From Micropterus salmoides (Eukaryota > Chordata > Actinopteri > Centrarchiformes > Centrarchidae), in assembly GCF_014851395.1 (NCBI RefSeq), contig NW_024040485.1, positions 20,605,118 through 20,669,117 on the forward strand: a stretch of DNA of 64,000 bases. Reading direction: 5' to 3'. Shown here piece by piece: positions 15,592 through 27,900 of the stretch. How positions within the stretch are numbered: the first letter of the stretch is position 1; the number at the start of each line of letters is the position of its first letter. The notes beneath the pieces were generated by a model. It had not been told where the DNA came from. It did not search any database and was given only the letters and a program-made list of their open reading frames with translations. Both the position numbers and the translations under genes were made by a program.

Positions 15592-15593
15592 TA

Positions 15594-18500
15594 CGTTCTT
15601 GTCATTTCACAGATCTGAACTATGACCTTAATAAAGTTTTGGTTTGTGCATGCTGTTGTACTAAGGTTCTTTAATTGAGCAGAGCCATAATTAACATTAC
15701 TAACACCTGTGCTTTTCTTACTGTGTTAAAATGAAAAAGGTTTAAATAGACCTTTTCATCTTCTTAACCTGTATTTTATTGTTCTGTTTAATTTTATAGA
15801 AGTTCTGTTGGATGTATAAACCCTCTTAAAGCCCACCGAGCTGCACCCTTGAGTTATAGTTGTAAGCTGCTTAAATCGCACAAACAAATATAATGGTCAA
15901 TTGTTCAGTTAATTTTACGGAAACAATTCAGATTTACTGGTATGGTAAACAAGTGAGACGAGAAATTTCCCATCTTTTTCTTAGCCCTGGGCTTGATATT
16001 AACACCAACCAACCTGCCAAATGCGGGTGGATTTCAGCCGTAACACAGTCACAGCCACAGTCACAGCGCGCCAAATATGACATCTAGACTTTTGTCAAAC
16101 GAGAAAATAAGTTTAATCTGTCACAGGGCATCCACAGTCCTCACTTCATGTTTTAACCTGATGATCTTTGTCATCACACACGACTAGTCGCATGCACACA
16201 CAAGTAGGCTACATCTCCATCGATTCTATGTTTTATTATAGCCTAAGTACTCAGGGCACAGGAAAACAGAAGGTGCGTTTGTACGGGAATAAGCTGTAAA
16301 ATAAAGACCAGTATACTCGTTTCAGGTGGAAGTATCTCAAGTTACTCAGAGCTACCAGAGCTTCATGATGATAATTTTAAATAAATCCTGGCAGTGCTCT
16401 GAGGAAATGCAGATGCAAAACAAACAATCCAAAAGTGCACAAAAATGACTACATAAAGTTTTAATCCTGTTGCCTTAATTGTGGATTTTTTCTTAGACAA
16501 AAATTATTTATTCTTTACTTTTGTTTCTAATGCAGATAATTTCCTACTCTATATTTCAGTATTAACAGCTGTTATAAATAAACAGTGTTTCTGGGGAAAA
16601 AAGACAGTTTAGTTTTTATCTTTTACACCCATGCAGCACTTTTAGTATATACAATAAGAAGCTATTCTTTTTTGTGCTTATTTTAATACACTACAAGTTT
16701 AAAAAAAAAAAAGGAGCTTTACACACAACCTTATCAGAGCTTATGATAATATTAGTACATTTTAGCAAGCCATAGTCAACTTTAATCAAATAAAACGTAA
16801 TTTTCCAACAACAAAAATATGGCTAGTGAAAATGCTGCATGGCTAATGTGGCTATGTCAAGCCCTGGCCCCGACCCTTCGGTCTCACTCACACACACCAC
16901 AGTGCAACTGACAGCTGGAAAACGAGCTACAACAGAAAATGGAAAAGCAGAGTTTGAAAATGTTAACGGGTTGGGCTGAAAAGCTCAGAGACCAAAGAGT
17001 CAAAAGTCATGACTGAAATGCAAGTAAATGTCAAAAAGTAACCGACTCGTTCCGTAGTTCTAGTACCAGGGCCACAGACGCTGACCGGGAAGAGGAAGAT
17101 GCCACAGCCCTGTTCATGAATGAAAGATTAGACAGAGAGGACAGCGAAGCCAGAGATAGTGCAGCTGAACGGTAGATGTGCGTCTAAATGTGTTAATACA
17201 ACATGGTATCAGTGAAATGCAAAGCCGTTGGTCAGCTATAGTGTTTTGTAAATGTACCAGCAGGAAGAAAGAACTGAGGTAAAGAGTACTGTGTGCTTGA
17301 ACAGGCTAGTGGTTAAACTAAAATTTGATACTTAACTTTTTTTCGTAAAGCTCAGAATGTCTACATTTGGCTGTCCTGTGGGGATTTTGTGGGAAATAAA
17401 TCACTTCAGTATCAGTGATTTACTGTTGTGTAATTTTATTTAGCTAAAATAAGCAAAATAAGGACCATGTCATGGTAGAGACAAGGAATAAGTGGATATG
17501 TTAATAGTACATTTCATTTAAGTGTTATGTGAGAACTCAGTTAAAAATTATTACAATGTCATTTGATAACTTTGGTTAAAACAATTTACATTTCATGTGG
17601 TAATTTAGTTAAAAATATAATTTAGAATGCATTAAGAAGTTACTCATGGTGACTGTGGTCCTGAATCTGAGCGCATGAATATTGAAATGTATGTTTTTTT
17701 ATATACATTGTTAAAAAAGTAATTCAGTACAGACAAGTGAAGGCCAGAGCTGCCTCTGTGTGTTTCTTCAACCTTCTCCCCTTACTTTTCCCCTTTTTAA
17801 GGGCACAACATAAACGGCGGGTAAAGCCCTATGGTAAAGCCACACAGTATTATTTATTATGTTGCCATTCATTCACTTAATATGAAATAGTGGTGCTGCT
17901 GCTGTGTTTTTGTAGTATTTCAAAAAATTTGCCTTTATTAATTAATTTATATAATTTTATTTGTATCCAGGGTGATGATAGGTGCTGCTCTCTTAGGTTA
18001 CGTTCTATGTTTGGAGAGATGTTCTACCAGTTTTTTATTATGTGTACTCCCATGACTTAAAGCCAACCAGCTGACCCTAAGCAGCAGTTAGACAGTTCTG
18101 TCTCAGGGAGGATTGCGGATATTTTAGTCTTTTTATTTCAAGGCTTCATGTGATGTGAGGCAGTTCACTCATGACAATTTCAGTGTGTTCTGCTTTAAAG
18201 TAGTACTGCCATAGTGATTACTGGCTGTGATGCTGCTAGGTAGTTAGCATATTAGAGGCTGCTCCTGTTTGTACGTGCGTGCATTAATAAGGCGGCCGTG
18301 GTGGAGTATAAGGTGGACCGTTCTGGTGGGCTGGTCAAGTCCAGGGTCCCTGCCTCATCATCTGAAGACACATTACTTTTAAAAAATGTGACTAATGAAT
18401 CTGTTTTCTCTAACAGAAAAAAAAAATTACCATGAAGAGAACATGGGAGCAAATTCCATCAGTGTTGAAGTCCTCTTTTTATTCTAAGAAATACGTCGAC

Positions 18501-21500
18501 TGTTATGTCATAGATTAATATTTCATTAAAGTGTTTCTTTTGATTGAAGTGTTTATAACTTGTGTGTTCATTAGTGTTATTATTGTAAATAAGTTTGGTT
18601 GAACAATACATCAGTTTAGTTTCATTTTGCATTTGTTGGAAATATTAATTCCTTTTTAATGAAAATGAGTTTAGTCAAACCAAATTGAATGTGACATACT
18701 GTAGATTACTTGCTGAAAAAGTTTTTTAAAACTTTGCATCAGTACAAACCCAGAAAGTGGTGAGGAGGGAGTGATCACAGCAACCAAGCAATACAGATTA
18801 AAGTCTACCAAGAGACTTGGAAAAACATTTTTAAAAATCGGCTTTAGGAAAATATGTAAAGCTGATTCAGCTAGTTGGACTTTGAGATTAAATCCTTATT
18901 TTAAACACTGTACTTGACATAGCAATTTTTCTACCCTTTAAAAACAGCCATGCATATTAAAAACCAAATGTAAGCAATTGTTAAATAATTCAACAAATAG
19001 AAAAACAAATCTTGTAAGAAATTAAATGAATCTGATTAAAGAAATCAGCTACTGTTACTTACGGTAAGAATACACACATTTGTTTCACCTCCTTGTGATA
19101 ACTTGTTAGTTTGCGGAGCATCATTTTGTCATTAATTGTTTCCATCCTGTCCTTTTCCATTATATTGGCAATTTAACACCCCGTAAAATACATGTTCCCT
19201 GACAGCTTGACATTTTCTGTCGATGCAGTTTATGCCGTTCAAGCTTTCTGTGGAGTTCCATCTATTTTAGATGAATGTTATATCGAACCATTTTTTGCTG
19301 ACTCTTCCACTTTGCGCTCAATCTACCATGGCAACAGGCCAACTCCTCAAAGCAAACATCTATGATATTTACTTTGAAAAGCGACCCTTTCCTTCCTGAC
19401 TTATAGGCCAAAAGATCAGGCTTCATTTCAGACATACGCCACAACAGGGTTAAATTATAGTGTTCCCTCCTTCCCCGGTGAGAGGCAAAGTAAGTGGCAG
19501 AAAGGAAAGTGTGTATGTGGGTGCGTGAAGTACACATCTGCTGACACAGTAGGAATATGTCGGAAATCTCTGTCATTACCATTTACATATACATTGGCAC
19601 ATCACATTCCTCCTCATCCCCCTCTCTCTCCCTCCTCTTCTGTTGCTCTCTCTATCTTCCCTCCACTCATTGACTGTGTTAGGTTTTCCTGTAAAATATA
19701 ATCCAGAAAACTGAATTTGCCACAACAGATGGAGCGGAAAATGGATTTGCATCCAGCCACACACTGTTAAGTGGAAGTACCTTTTCCTGCTCCCCACCAC
19801 TAACTCAAGGTTTGTGGAAAAGGGCTCCAGCAGTATATGATAATCACTGGTATTTTCAGATTCCTCTCACTTTGGTCACATCTAATGCTGTTTTTGCTCA
19901 GTTTGTGCTTATCGACCCTTTTCCATACCACCCGCTGTGTTTATTATTATTTTTCTATACATAAAACATCACATCCCAACGCCCTGTTAGGGACCTTCTC
20001 ATTTCGATAACACCTCAAAGGAGCCAATATGAGGGCTAGGCATCTTGAAGATTGGTTTTGGATCAAACCTTGAAGCCCACTGTGTTAGGCAGCATCATTA
20101 TTTCACCAAAAAGGGGGATTTAAAAAGTTGAATCAGGTTAAAAGGAAGTCAGAGTGAGAAAATAAGTGGAGAGACTGTGAGAATGACACTGAGATATGAA
20201 GACAAGGGTAACAGAAGTAGAAAGAAGCCAGTGGCGAGAGGGGGCTTTCTCTTTGTGTTTTTCAGTTTGGTTTGTGCATGCAAGCAGAATTCCCATAGCT
20301 AGGTAGCTTTTTGTTTCCACTGTGTCCTGCTATGTTCTGAGAGATATCAGCCAACACAGGGTCAGAGCGCTGCAGCTCTTTGTTCCCTGTGCAAGAAGAT
20401 TTCCCAAATCCCTGAAATGAACACTCGTGTAGGGGATGAACTCCACAGATGATTCAAGACTCACAACCATATCTACACACAGAAACACACACACACTCAG
20501 TGCACTCTGTGGACACAACAAATTTCATTCTTTGTTGAGCTGGCACAGTTTGACACATATCAGAAATTATTTTTCTCTTAACTACACCCCAGGAGCTGTA
20601 TACTGTGTTTTTTGTGAGCAGCTCATGCTGACAAAGATCGCTGTGTCCAGAAATGAGACTGAAATAGAAAGTGATAGCCAGGTTGTGCTGTAAAGAAAAT
20701 GTCAGCAGTGTGTATTGTTAGTTTTTACTTCATTACCCACAGTTTGATTCATCCTCAACGATCTGAGCCATTTGGTAGCTGCTGCTGGGTTTGAGAAAAT
20801 GACAGAGGGGAAAAAAGATTTTACCAGCAGTGTTGTGAAAGGAAATTGAGTCCAGTTTGGAAATGCTTTCCCATGCTCATGTATTTTTAGTCTTTGTCGT
20901 GTTCACACAGTGTCGACCTGGAATGAAGTGCAGACTTTGTCTCTCGGTCCAAGTCTGATAGCAGAGTGCCTTCACATTCAGCACCCAGAGGCTCAGTAAC
21001 TTCCTCTGCTTGGGAACAGACATGTTGAAGCCCATTACGTCTCTGTGGTTTCTCATTTTTTTTGCCTCAGAACTCATGTGGTTCCTTTTTGTTTTTCTCT
21101 GGAATAAAGATTAGAGATAATCATGATCACTCATACACAAACTATTATCCTCCTCAAAATTAATAAATGAAAGTTCAAAAGGTGGTGACTCTTCATTTTC
21201 ACTTGTTTACTCCCTGACTGTCTTCACTAGAGCTGCAATGATTGATTGATTAGTTGTCAACCAATGGAAGTCAGTCGCCAACTATTTTGATAATCAGTTT
21301 GAGATTGTTGTTTTTTTTAAAATAAATGTCAAAATTCTCTGATTCTTTAATTCTCTACAGCTTCTGAAATGTGAATATTTTCTGGTTTCTTTACTCTATG
21401 ACAGTAAACTTAATATCTTTGGTTTGAGGGCACAGAAAGACATTTGAGGATGTCATCTTATGATTTGGGAAACACTGATCGACATTTTCTGACATTTTCT

Positions 21501-21788
21501 GAACAAAACAACTAATTGATTAATCTACAATGAAAATAAGAAGCCTTTTAATTCACACTGTTTTTGTTTATCTATCTTAGCTTTAATTTGCTCCTGACGA
21601 ACAAAATTAATGAGATTAAAAGTACTGCCTTCATTTTGGGCACAAAAGGAGAATAAATATGTTTTGATGACACATTCTCACAAATTGTGCACAGAATGAG
21701 AAATCCTCTGACATGGTTCCCTGCCAAAGATAGGACATATTGTACGTAACACTAGAATATTTATGCATCTCTTTCCTTGTCTTTTTAG
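15594..21788. other. Non-coding region upstream of the first recognised exon
   Basis: No supported gene. The open frames are short and lack family signatures. The region is A/T-rich with scattered poly-A/T runs, and its last part must be intron because it ends in the acceptor of exon A. One dispersed repeat fragment lies at about 21231-21540. Confidence 0.55.
21231..21540. repeat. hAT-type MITE-like fragment
   Basis: It opens with 'agagctgcaatgattgattg' and contains 'aactaattgattaatctaca' near the other end. This resembles the widespread fish repeat whose ends read 'gggctgcaac...attaatc'. The distal inverted end is missing or decayed, and no target-site duplication is visible. Confidence 0.5.
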
Positions 21789-21984
21789 GGGAGATTTGTG
21801 CCTTTAAGATCTATGGTCAGGATGCTCCATTCGAGGCAGTGGTGTTGAATCGCACATCAGGGGAAGGAGTCCTGAGGGCCAGTAGCCCTGTGGACTGTGA
21901 GAGCCAGAAGGAGTACACATTTATAATCCAGGCCTACGACTGTGGTTCTGAACCCAGCGGGGCCGACTGGAAGAAATCCCACAA
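21789..21984 (+). CDS. clstn2: clstn2 exon A: cadherin repeat 1 (C-terminal part)
   Basis: The acceptor is 'tgtctttttag' and the donor 'gtgagt'. The 196-nt exon enters in phase 1 (its first two bases complete a Gly codon) and leaves in phase 2. It encodes 'GEICAFKIYGQDAPFEAVVL', then 'NRTSGEG' with a possible N-glycosylation site, then 'EYTFIIQAYDCG', the end of the first extracellular cadherin fold. The preceding exon should end in the codons for 'FA' plus one base of Gly. I did not find it upstream, so it lies outside the window or is too short to recognise. It is probably around exon 3 of the whole gene. Confidence 0.93.
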
Positions 21985-24900
21985 GTGAGTCAACCAATGT
22001 CTGTTCATGTTACCATGTATTGGTGGGTTTACAAAATAACAACAAATACAGTTTAATACACTTGTCCTGCTACAAGTTCTTCCTTTCTGAAGCTTTTCAA
22101 TTTGATTTTAGAGGATGTCTGAGAAAGGTTCTTTTACCTCTTTAATAACGTTGTAGTTTGATGAAAGCAAATAATCCTTGCCTGTCAGTCAGTCTGTTAG
22201 CCACTGTTTCTTTTTCAGGATTTGGCACATGTTCTCACATTTTGTGACTCAACCAACTCTTCAGCCACTTTTCATCTGGCCTGTTTGTATCTCTGAGATT
22301 TTCTTTATGTTGCCTAAAAGTAAATGGTGATTGTCAGACCCTGTGTTAAAGCTGTCACATACTGATAATTATTATTTATCTTAGCGTGGTTCGCTTGTTT
22401 AGCTGTCAAAGTAGTTCTGATTTGAAATGGGCAGAAAAAATAACAGAAACGTGACATACAAACAAATATTAACTTCAAAGTACATCTGAACATATGGACA
22501 ACATGGGATAATGTCATGAAAACAAACAGGAAGACAGCAGGATGTTTGCTCAACATTGCTAGAAAATGCAAAAAGTTGAGCACCTAACACCTATCTGCCA
22601 GTGTTAATCAAAACACAACATTGTAATTACTAAACAGCACATTATTGTGCTAGACTGCATTATACTGATATTGGTGTATTTCCAACCCACTTTGTGCAAA
22701 TGAATATTTGATTGACTGAAATCTAATTTGCAAAAATGCTACGTGACGCTTGATCATATTCTTGTGTAATTGTCAAGCGCGACTCAAAAGTATCTGTCTC
22801 ACTGCTGGCAGAGGTGCTAAGAGGTTTCAGCACCCTGAAAGATAGAAGACTAGGATGAAGTGTGCATTGAAAATTGTGTTTACTGTATGCTTTTTTGTTT
22901 GCGATTTGGGATCCCCATTACCTAGTCCCTCTGTAGCTTTTCTTGGTGTCAATAAATCGAGAAAAGGCTCAATATATGACAGGCAGACATACAGTAGAAC
23001 TATATCTCTTATTAGATATTCCAAACAACAAGGCAACCCTTTAAATTAATATATAAGTAAAAATACCAACATGCCAGTTGTTATTTTGTAGGTGTTTACT
23101 AGAATAATAAGAAAGTTTATGTTTTTACTCGTAGCTCAAGTGATTAAAGAAAAATAACTTAAATAATTCACTATAAATAGATGTTGTTTGATGTTTTGTA
23201 AGGTTTTTTCCCCAAGATCTCTCAGTATGTCTGCAGTGACAGCTGAGACTTGCAGTTCTGTTCTCAGGATATGTACCCCTAATGGCCCATCATTATTGTG
23301 TGTGTGTGCGTGTGTGTGTGTGTGTGTGCGTGTGGGGGGGGGGGGGGGGGGGGTGCTATGTGAATGAGATTGACAGACAGGCAGACTGGCACGGACAGCA
23401 GCAAATCAAACCCTCCCTCAGTCAGCTGCTAAAATAAACTGCAGCAGGCTAGTTTGTAAAAGAAGAAAAGAGAGAAATTTATCAGCTCAGGGATCTGCAA
23501 TGAATTTCACCGGTAGATGATGAATGACACTGTGTGTGTGTGACATTATCACTGCATGACATTTTAAATAGGCCTCATTAAGCTAATGTCATTAATTAGC
23601 CAGATGTGCTTCTTCAGTTTCACCGCGAGTTGTTGTCAGAGAAGGTCACCAGTGAAGAAAACTTCATAATACATCTAAATGATTGCTTCATTTATATACT
23701 TATGTGCACAAATGTTAGTGCCTAGTTAATATCTTCACCCGCCCTCCCCCTTCCAGCAGATGAGATCATGTGTTTGTGTGTATCTGATGAAGAAAGAACA
23801 AGAGATAGAAAAATTTTTACCTTGAAAAGCAATCTGGCTGTGGATGTGCCTGTTTCAGTGGGCAAACCTGTTAAATAACAGTTTGATTAACATTAGATAA
23901 AAATGGGAACATTTCACAAATACCAATAAACAAGAACTTGTATGTGGTACCGTTTTAATTAACTCTTCCCAATTGTGTTTTTCAGAAATAAATTTGTTTT
24001 CCCTACAAGCATATGAACTGTTTTCCTCTCACTCTCCTCTGCCTTTAATCAAGCACTGTTCTTAATGTTAACAGTGAAATACTTTAGATCTTAATTAATT
24101 TCAAATCATCTCTGACTTATAGAGATTTTTCTTCTCTTCTTTCCCCCATCCATCTCTTCTTTCCATGTGTCCTTTCTTTTCCTTTTCACCATCAATCATT
24201 TCTACTCCACTTTCTTTGCGCCAATCTGTCTCTTTTTTCCTGCTGTGCTCCCTCCATCCCTCCCTGCCTCCCTGCCTCCCTGCCTCCCTGCTCCCTCTTT
24301 CTTTCATTCCTTTCCTCCATTCAGGGCAGTGGTTCACATCCAGGTGGACGATGTCAATGAGTTCTGCCCTGTGTTTCGGGAGCCACTGTACAAGGCATCG
24401 GTAACAGAAGGCAAGATCTACGACAGCATTTTGCAGGTATATAGATATTATATTTTAAATGTTAATATTAGTTAGTTAGCTCTCTTACCTTTCATACCAT
24501 TGTTTTATTGTTAGAATCAAACTGAGAGAAATATGTGTAGGTTAAGGTGACGAAAAATTATTCAGTTAAACATTTGGGATATTGTAATTGTCTATAGTGT
24601 TGTTAGTGTTGTTGTCAGCAGGTTGTTGAAGAACTGGGAGGAAACTGGATGTTGTAATGTTGCAGGTGGAAGCTTGGGACCAAGACTGTTCACCCCAGTA
24701 CAGCCAGATCTGCAACTATGAAATTGTCACTGGAGGGACGCCATTTGCCATAGACCGCAATGGTAAGTGTGTGCGACAGTGTGTGTGTGTTTATGTGTGT
24801 GTTTGATTCTGGACCGTAGTTGTAATTGCTGATGTGATTAGAATTGATGTACGTGTCTGAGAGAGAGCGGCAGAAACTAGGATAGCACAGCGAGGGACGG

Positions 24901-27900
24901 TTTGTGTGCCTAGAGGCTTTATATGCTGGGCATTTTAATTTAATTTCATTACATTGAAGGGCCATTATTTGTGTGACAAGTACACAAAGTTGGACAGTAG
25001 GTCAAAAACACTTGACCATGCTAGTTTGTGTTTTTTTTGTTTTTTTTTACATACATACATGATTTTTTTACATAACCAAAAACTTAGCTTTTACCAAAAT
25101 AAATAACCTTCTTCTTTACCAAACCGGAAACAAATATACTCAAAAACTGTAAATAAAGAAATGCACTGTTTAGTAACCTTTAGCAATTAAAGCCGTCCTT
25201 TTTTTTTAGGCCAAGACAAGACATTCTGTAATTGTTTGAGGAAAACAAAATTGAGAACACATTCAATATAGCTATTTTTTTGCTAATGTGGAATTTTACT
25301 TATATTATTGGTATTTGTATGACATCAATAAAAGTACTAAAGTACTATATTATTAGTAATTAATTTTTCAGAAGACCCGCCCAAAACAAAACCTAAACAG
25401 CTACTTAATGGACCAACTGAAGCAAAAACGGGCAATGGCTGTTATTTGAAGGATCGCTTACGTAACCATTTGGGCTAAAACTCATTTGAGCCTTACTTGA
25501 GACACGTGGCAAGAAACGAATACACTAATAGCAGTGCTTGCTTCGCATGAACACAAACAGCATGGTAAATGTCTGGATGAAAGCAAAAAGCCATTCTTCG
25601 GCTGTATTTGCATATGTTCTTTCTATGATCACAGCCAGCTGAACCTCGTATGAACTTGAACAAGTCTCTACTAAAGATAGACATGAGAGAGGCAGCTCAC
25701 ACTCCACCTAGACTGATCCTAGAGAACAGTCGTGCAGCAGGGAGAGAACAGAAACCCACCTGGTGTAAAGAAATAATATTATGGAGGAAGATTTTAAAAC
25801 AATATTTGTTATATTTGCTTGTTTGAAAATGGTGGGAGTTTAAAGATTTTGTTAACCCACAAGCTGCTTTATAACTTTATTTTTGTATGTATGTACAACA
25901 GGCACTGCACCAGTTGACTTTTTTATGGATGTACACCGAACAACAAATGTGAATAAACGTATAGAAATACAGTATGAAAAGGAAAAATCAAACAGACAAA
26001 TGTGGCTGATTCCTCTTTTATTGCAATAATGTTGTGATCCGTGAAGCAGCTTTTTCATCAGTGCACAGCTCAAAAGTTACTCGTCAAAGATCCACCTTAC
26101 TCTGACAGCTTCCTCTTTTATTTCTTTTGCTTTTCTTTTGTTCGTTTGTGGCTTTATGCAAGTCCTAGTTGACTGGAGGGGTGTATTTTATTTCTGATTG
26201 AAAGCTATTCTCAGCGTATCTGCCTATATAAAATTTCAGCTTTGGGATTTGCAATGCCTTTTTCCTGAGCTTCCACATCCACACTGTGCTGATCTGAGTG
26301 CAGCGTAATCCAAACGGAAGGGAGACTGGAGGAGTGTGTGTATTATGTGTGTGTATTATGTGTGTTGAATTACCAATAGATCAGACAGAAGCACATGCAG
26401 CTTTCTTTACTGTATCTCTTTCTTTCTCCCCCTCAGGGTCATATTTATTATTTAGTTTTGAGTTTAACCTCCTAGTGTTTTGCACACTGTATTTTACAGT
26501 AGCCTGGTTCATTTAACTTTCCTCCCTGACACAGTAACATTGTTTGGAAGAAGACACAGCACATTGTGTAGACCCACTTTATGGAACAGGGCTGTACTGC
26601 AGTATGTATTTCGGATTCCAGATATCAAGCAAATTGAGCATCTTAAAACAGACAGTGAATGAAGAAGAAATACATTCACTAACAGTACCCTTTGTTTAGA
26701 GTGAGAAAAATAATTGTCTCTGAATCTTCTCTGTAGTACAAATTGGGCCATTTAACTTTAAATCAAACAAAAAATTGTAGTAAAGCAGGGTTCAGATTTC
26801 AGATGTGGTTGTTTTCACAGTTGCTACAGTCAAATTGAGCTACGGTATGACATCTCTTTGCTACGAGTTGATTACATGTTGTTGAATGGCCTGCATCCAA
26901 CATAATTTCAAATCAACCATACACAAAATGTCTTTCTTATCTGCAAGCAGGGTTGATTGTGTTGGTAAAAATAAGATAATTTAGCTTTTTATTCTCTTTG
27001 ATTGCTGACATTTGTGCAATTGCTACACAGTTTGCTGACACCTGCAATTCAGGTTTCAGTCTCACATATGCTCTTAATATGTGCCACGAGGAGAGTAATG
27101 TGAGCAGCTCATGTTCTTGGAACATAATTTAATGGATATCTTGGTGAGACACTGAACACTGCTCACCCAGATTGACTACATTCACTGCATTTTTGTAAAT
27201 ATCTTTCTGTTACCTTTTTGTGATGTGAGGGGAATGTGGTTTGTATCCATGGTACGCAGTGTCGAACTTACTGCTCTAAACTGATCTTCATGAGTAAAAT
27301 GTCTTGTTGAATTGAAATAGCACCTTACCTGTGGTTGAGAAAGTGGCTATGGTTGATATCCAGAACCTTAGCTGTTACTGTTGCTCACACCAGCTGCGGA
27401 TCAAATGGTCACCATAGGAGATGTTTGCAGGAACTGTCTTACTCTGACCTCTTCACCTTTCTTCCTCTGACATTTCAAGCTCAGCTCTTTCCTTCTCTAT
27501 GCTGCTGAACTAATTTCTCCTCTGCTCTGGTCTCCCCTCTTTTTTTGTCACTTTTCTCCTCCTCTCCTCACCTCTCTCTCCTTCTCTTCTTCTCTCCGAC
27601 AGAAATCAGAGTGACAGCCTTCCATACAGCCAAGCCTCTAGAAGCAAACAACAAAAATAGCTCCAGTTGTCCTCATAGGTCCAGAAACAGACTTGTGATG
27701 GCAGTGACTGATGCAAAATGACAAAATAAAAAGCATGCTGTTTATCTCGCAGAACATCTGTATTATAGTTTCACTTATAAATAATACATTTAATCTTCAA
27801 CTGGAAACGATTTTAGTCCTGTTTTCTCTCTGCTTTGATGTTCTTTGAGATGTACAGCAACCTCACTGCTTGACAGACATCCAGCCCTAAGCTTGGTGGC

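Larger units (their letters stand above)
21985..24324 (+). other. clstn2 intron A-B
   Basis: A 2.3-kb intron with no gene inside. It has a compound GT/poly-G tract at 23297-23353 and a long pyrimidine-rich stretch (about 24130-24320) leading into the acceptor. The 23540-23620 segment ('ggcctcattaagctaatgtc', then an ATTAATTA core) looks like possible regulatory DNA, but nothing proves it. Confidence 0.85.

Noticed and set aside
24101..24404. Open frames running through the pyrimidine tract into exon B
   Set aside because: They are low-complexity translations. The real coding part is only the spliced exon 24325-24436.
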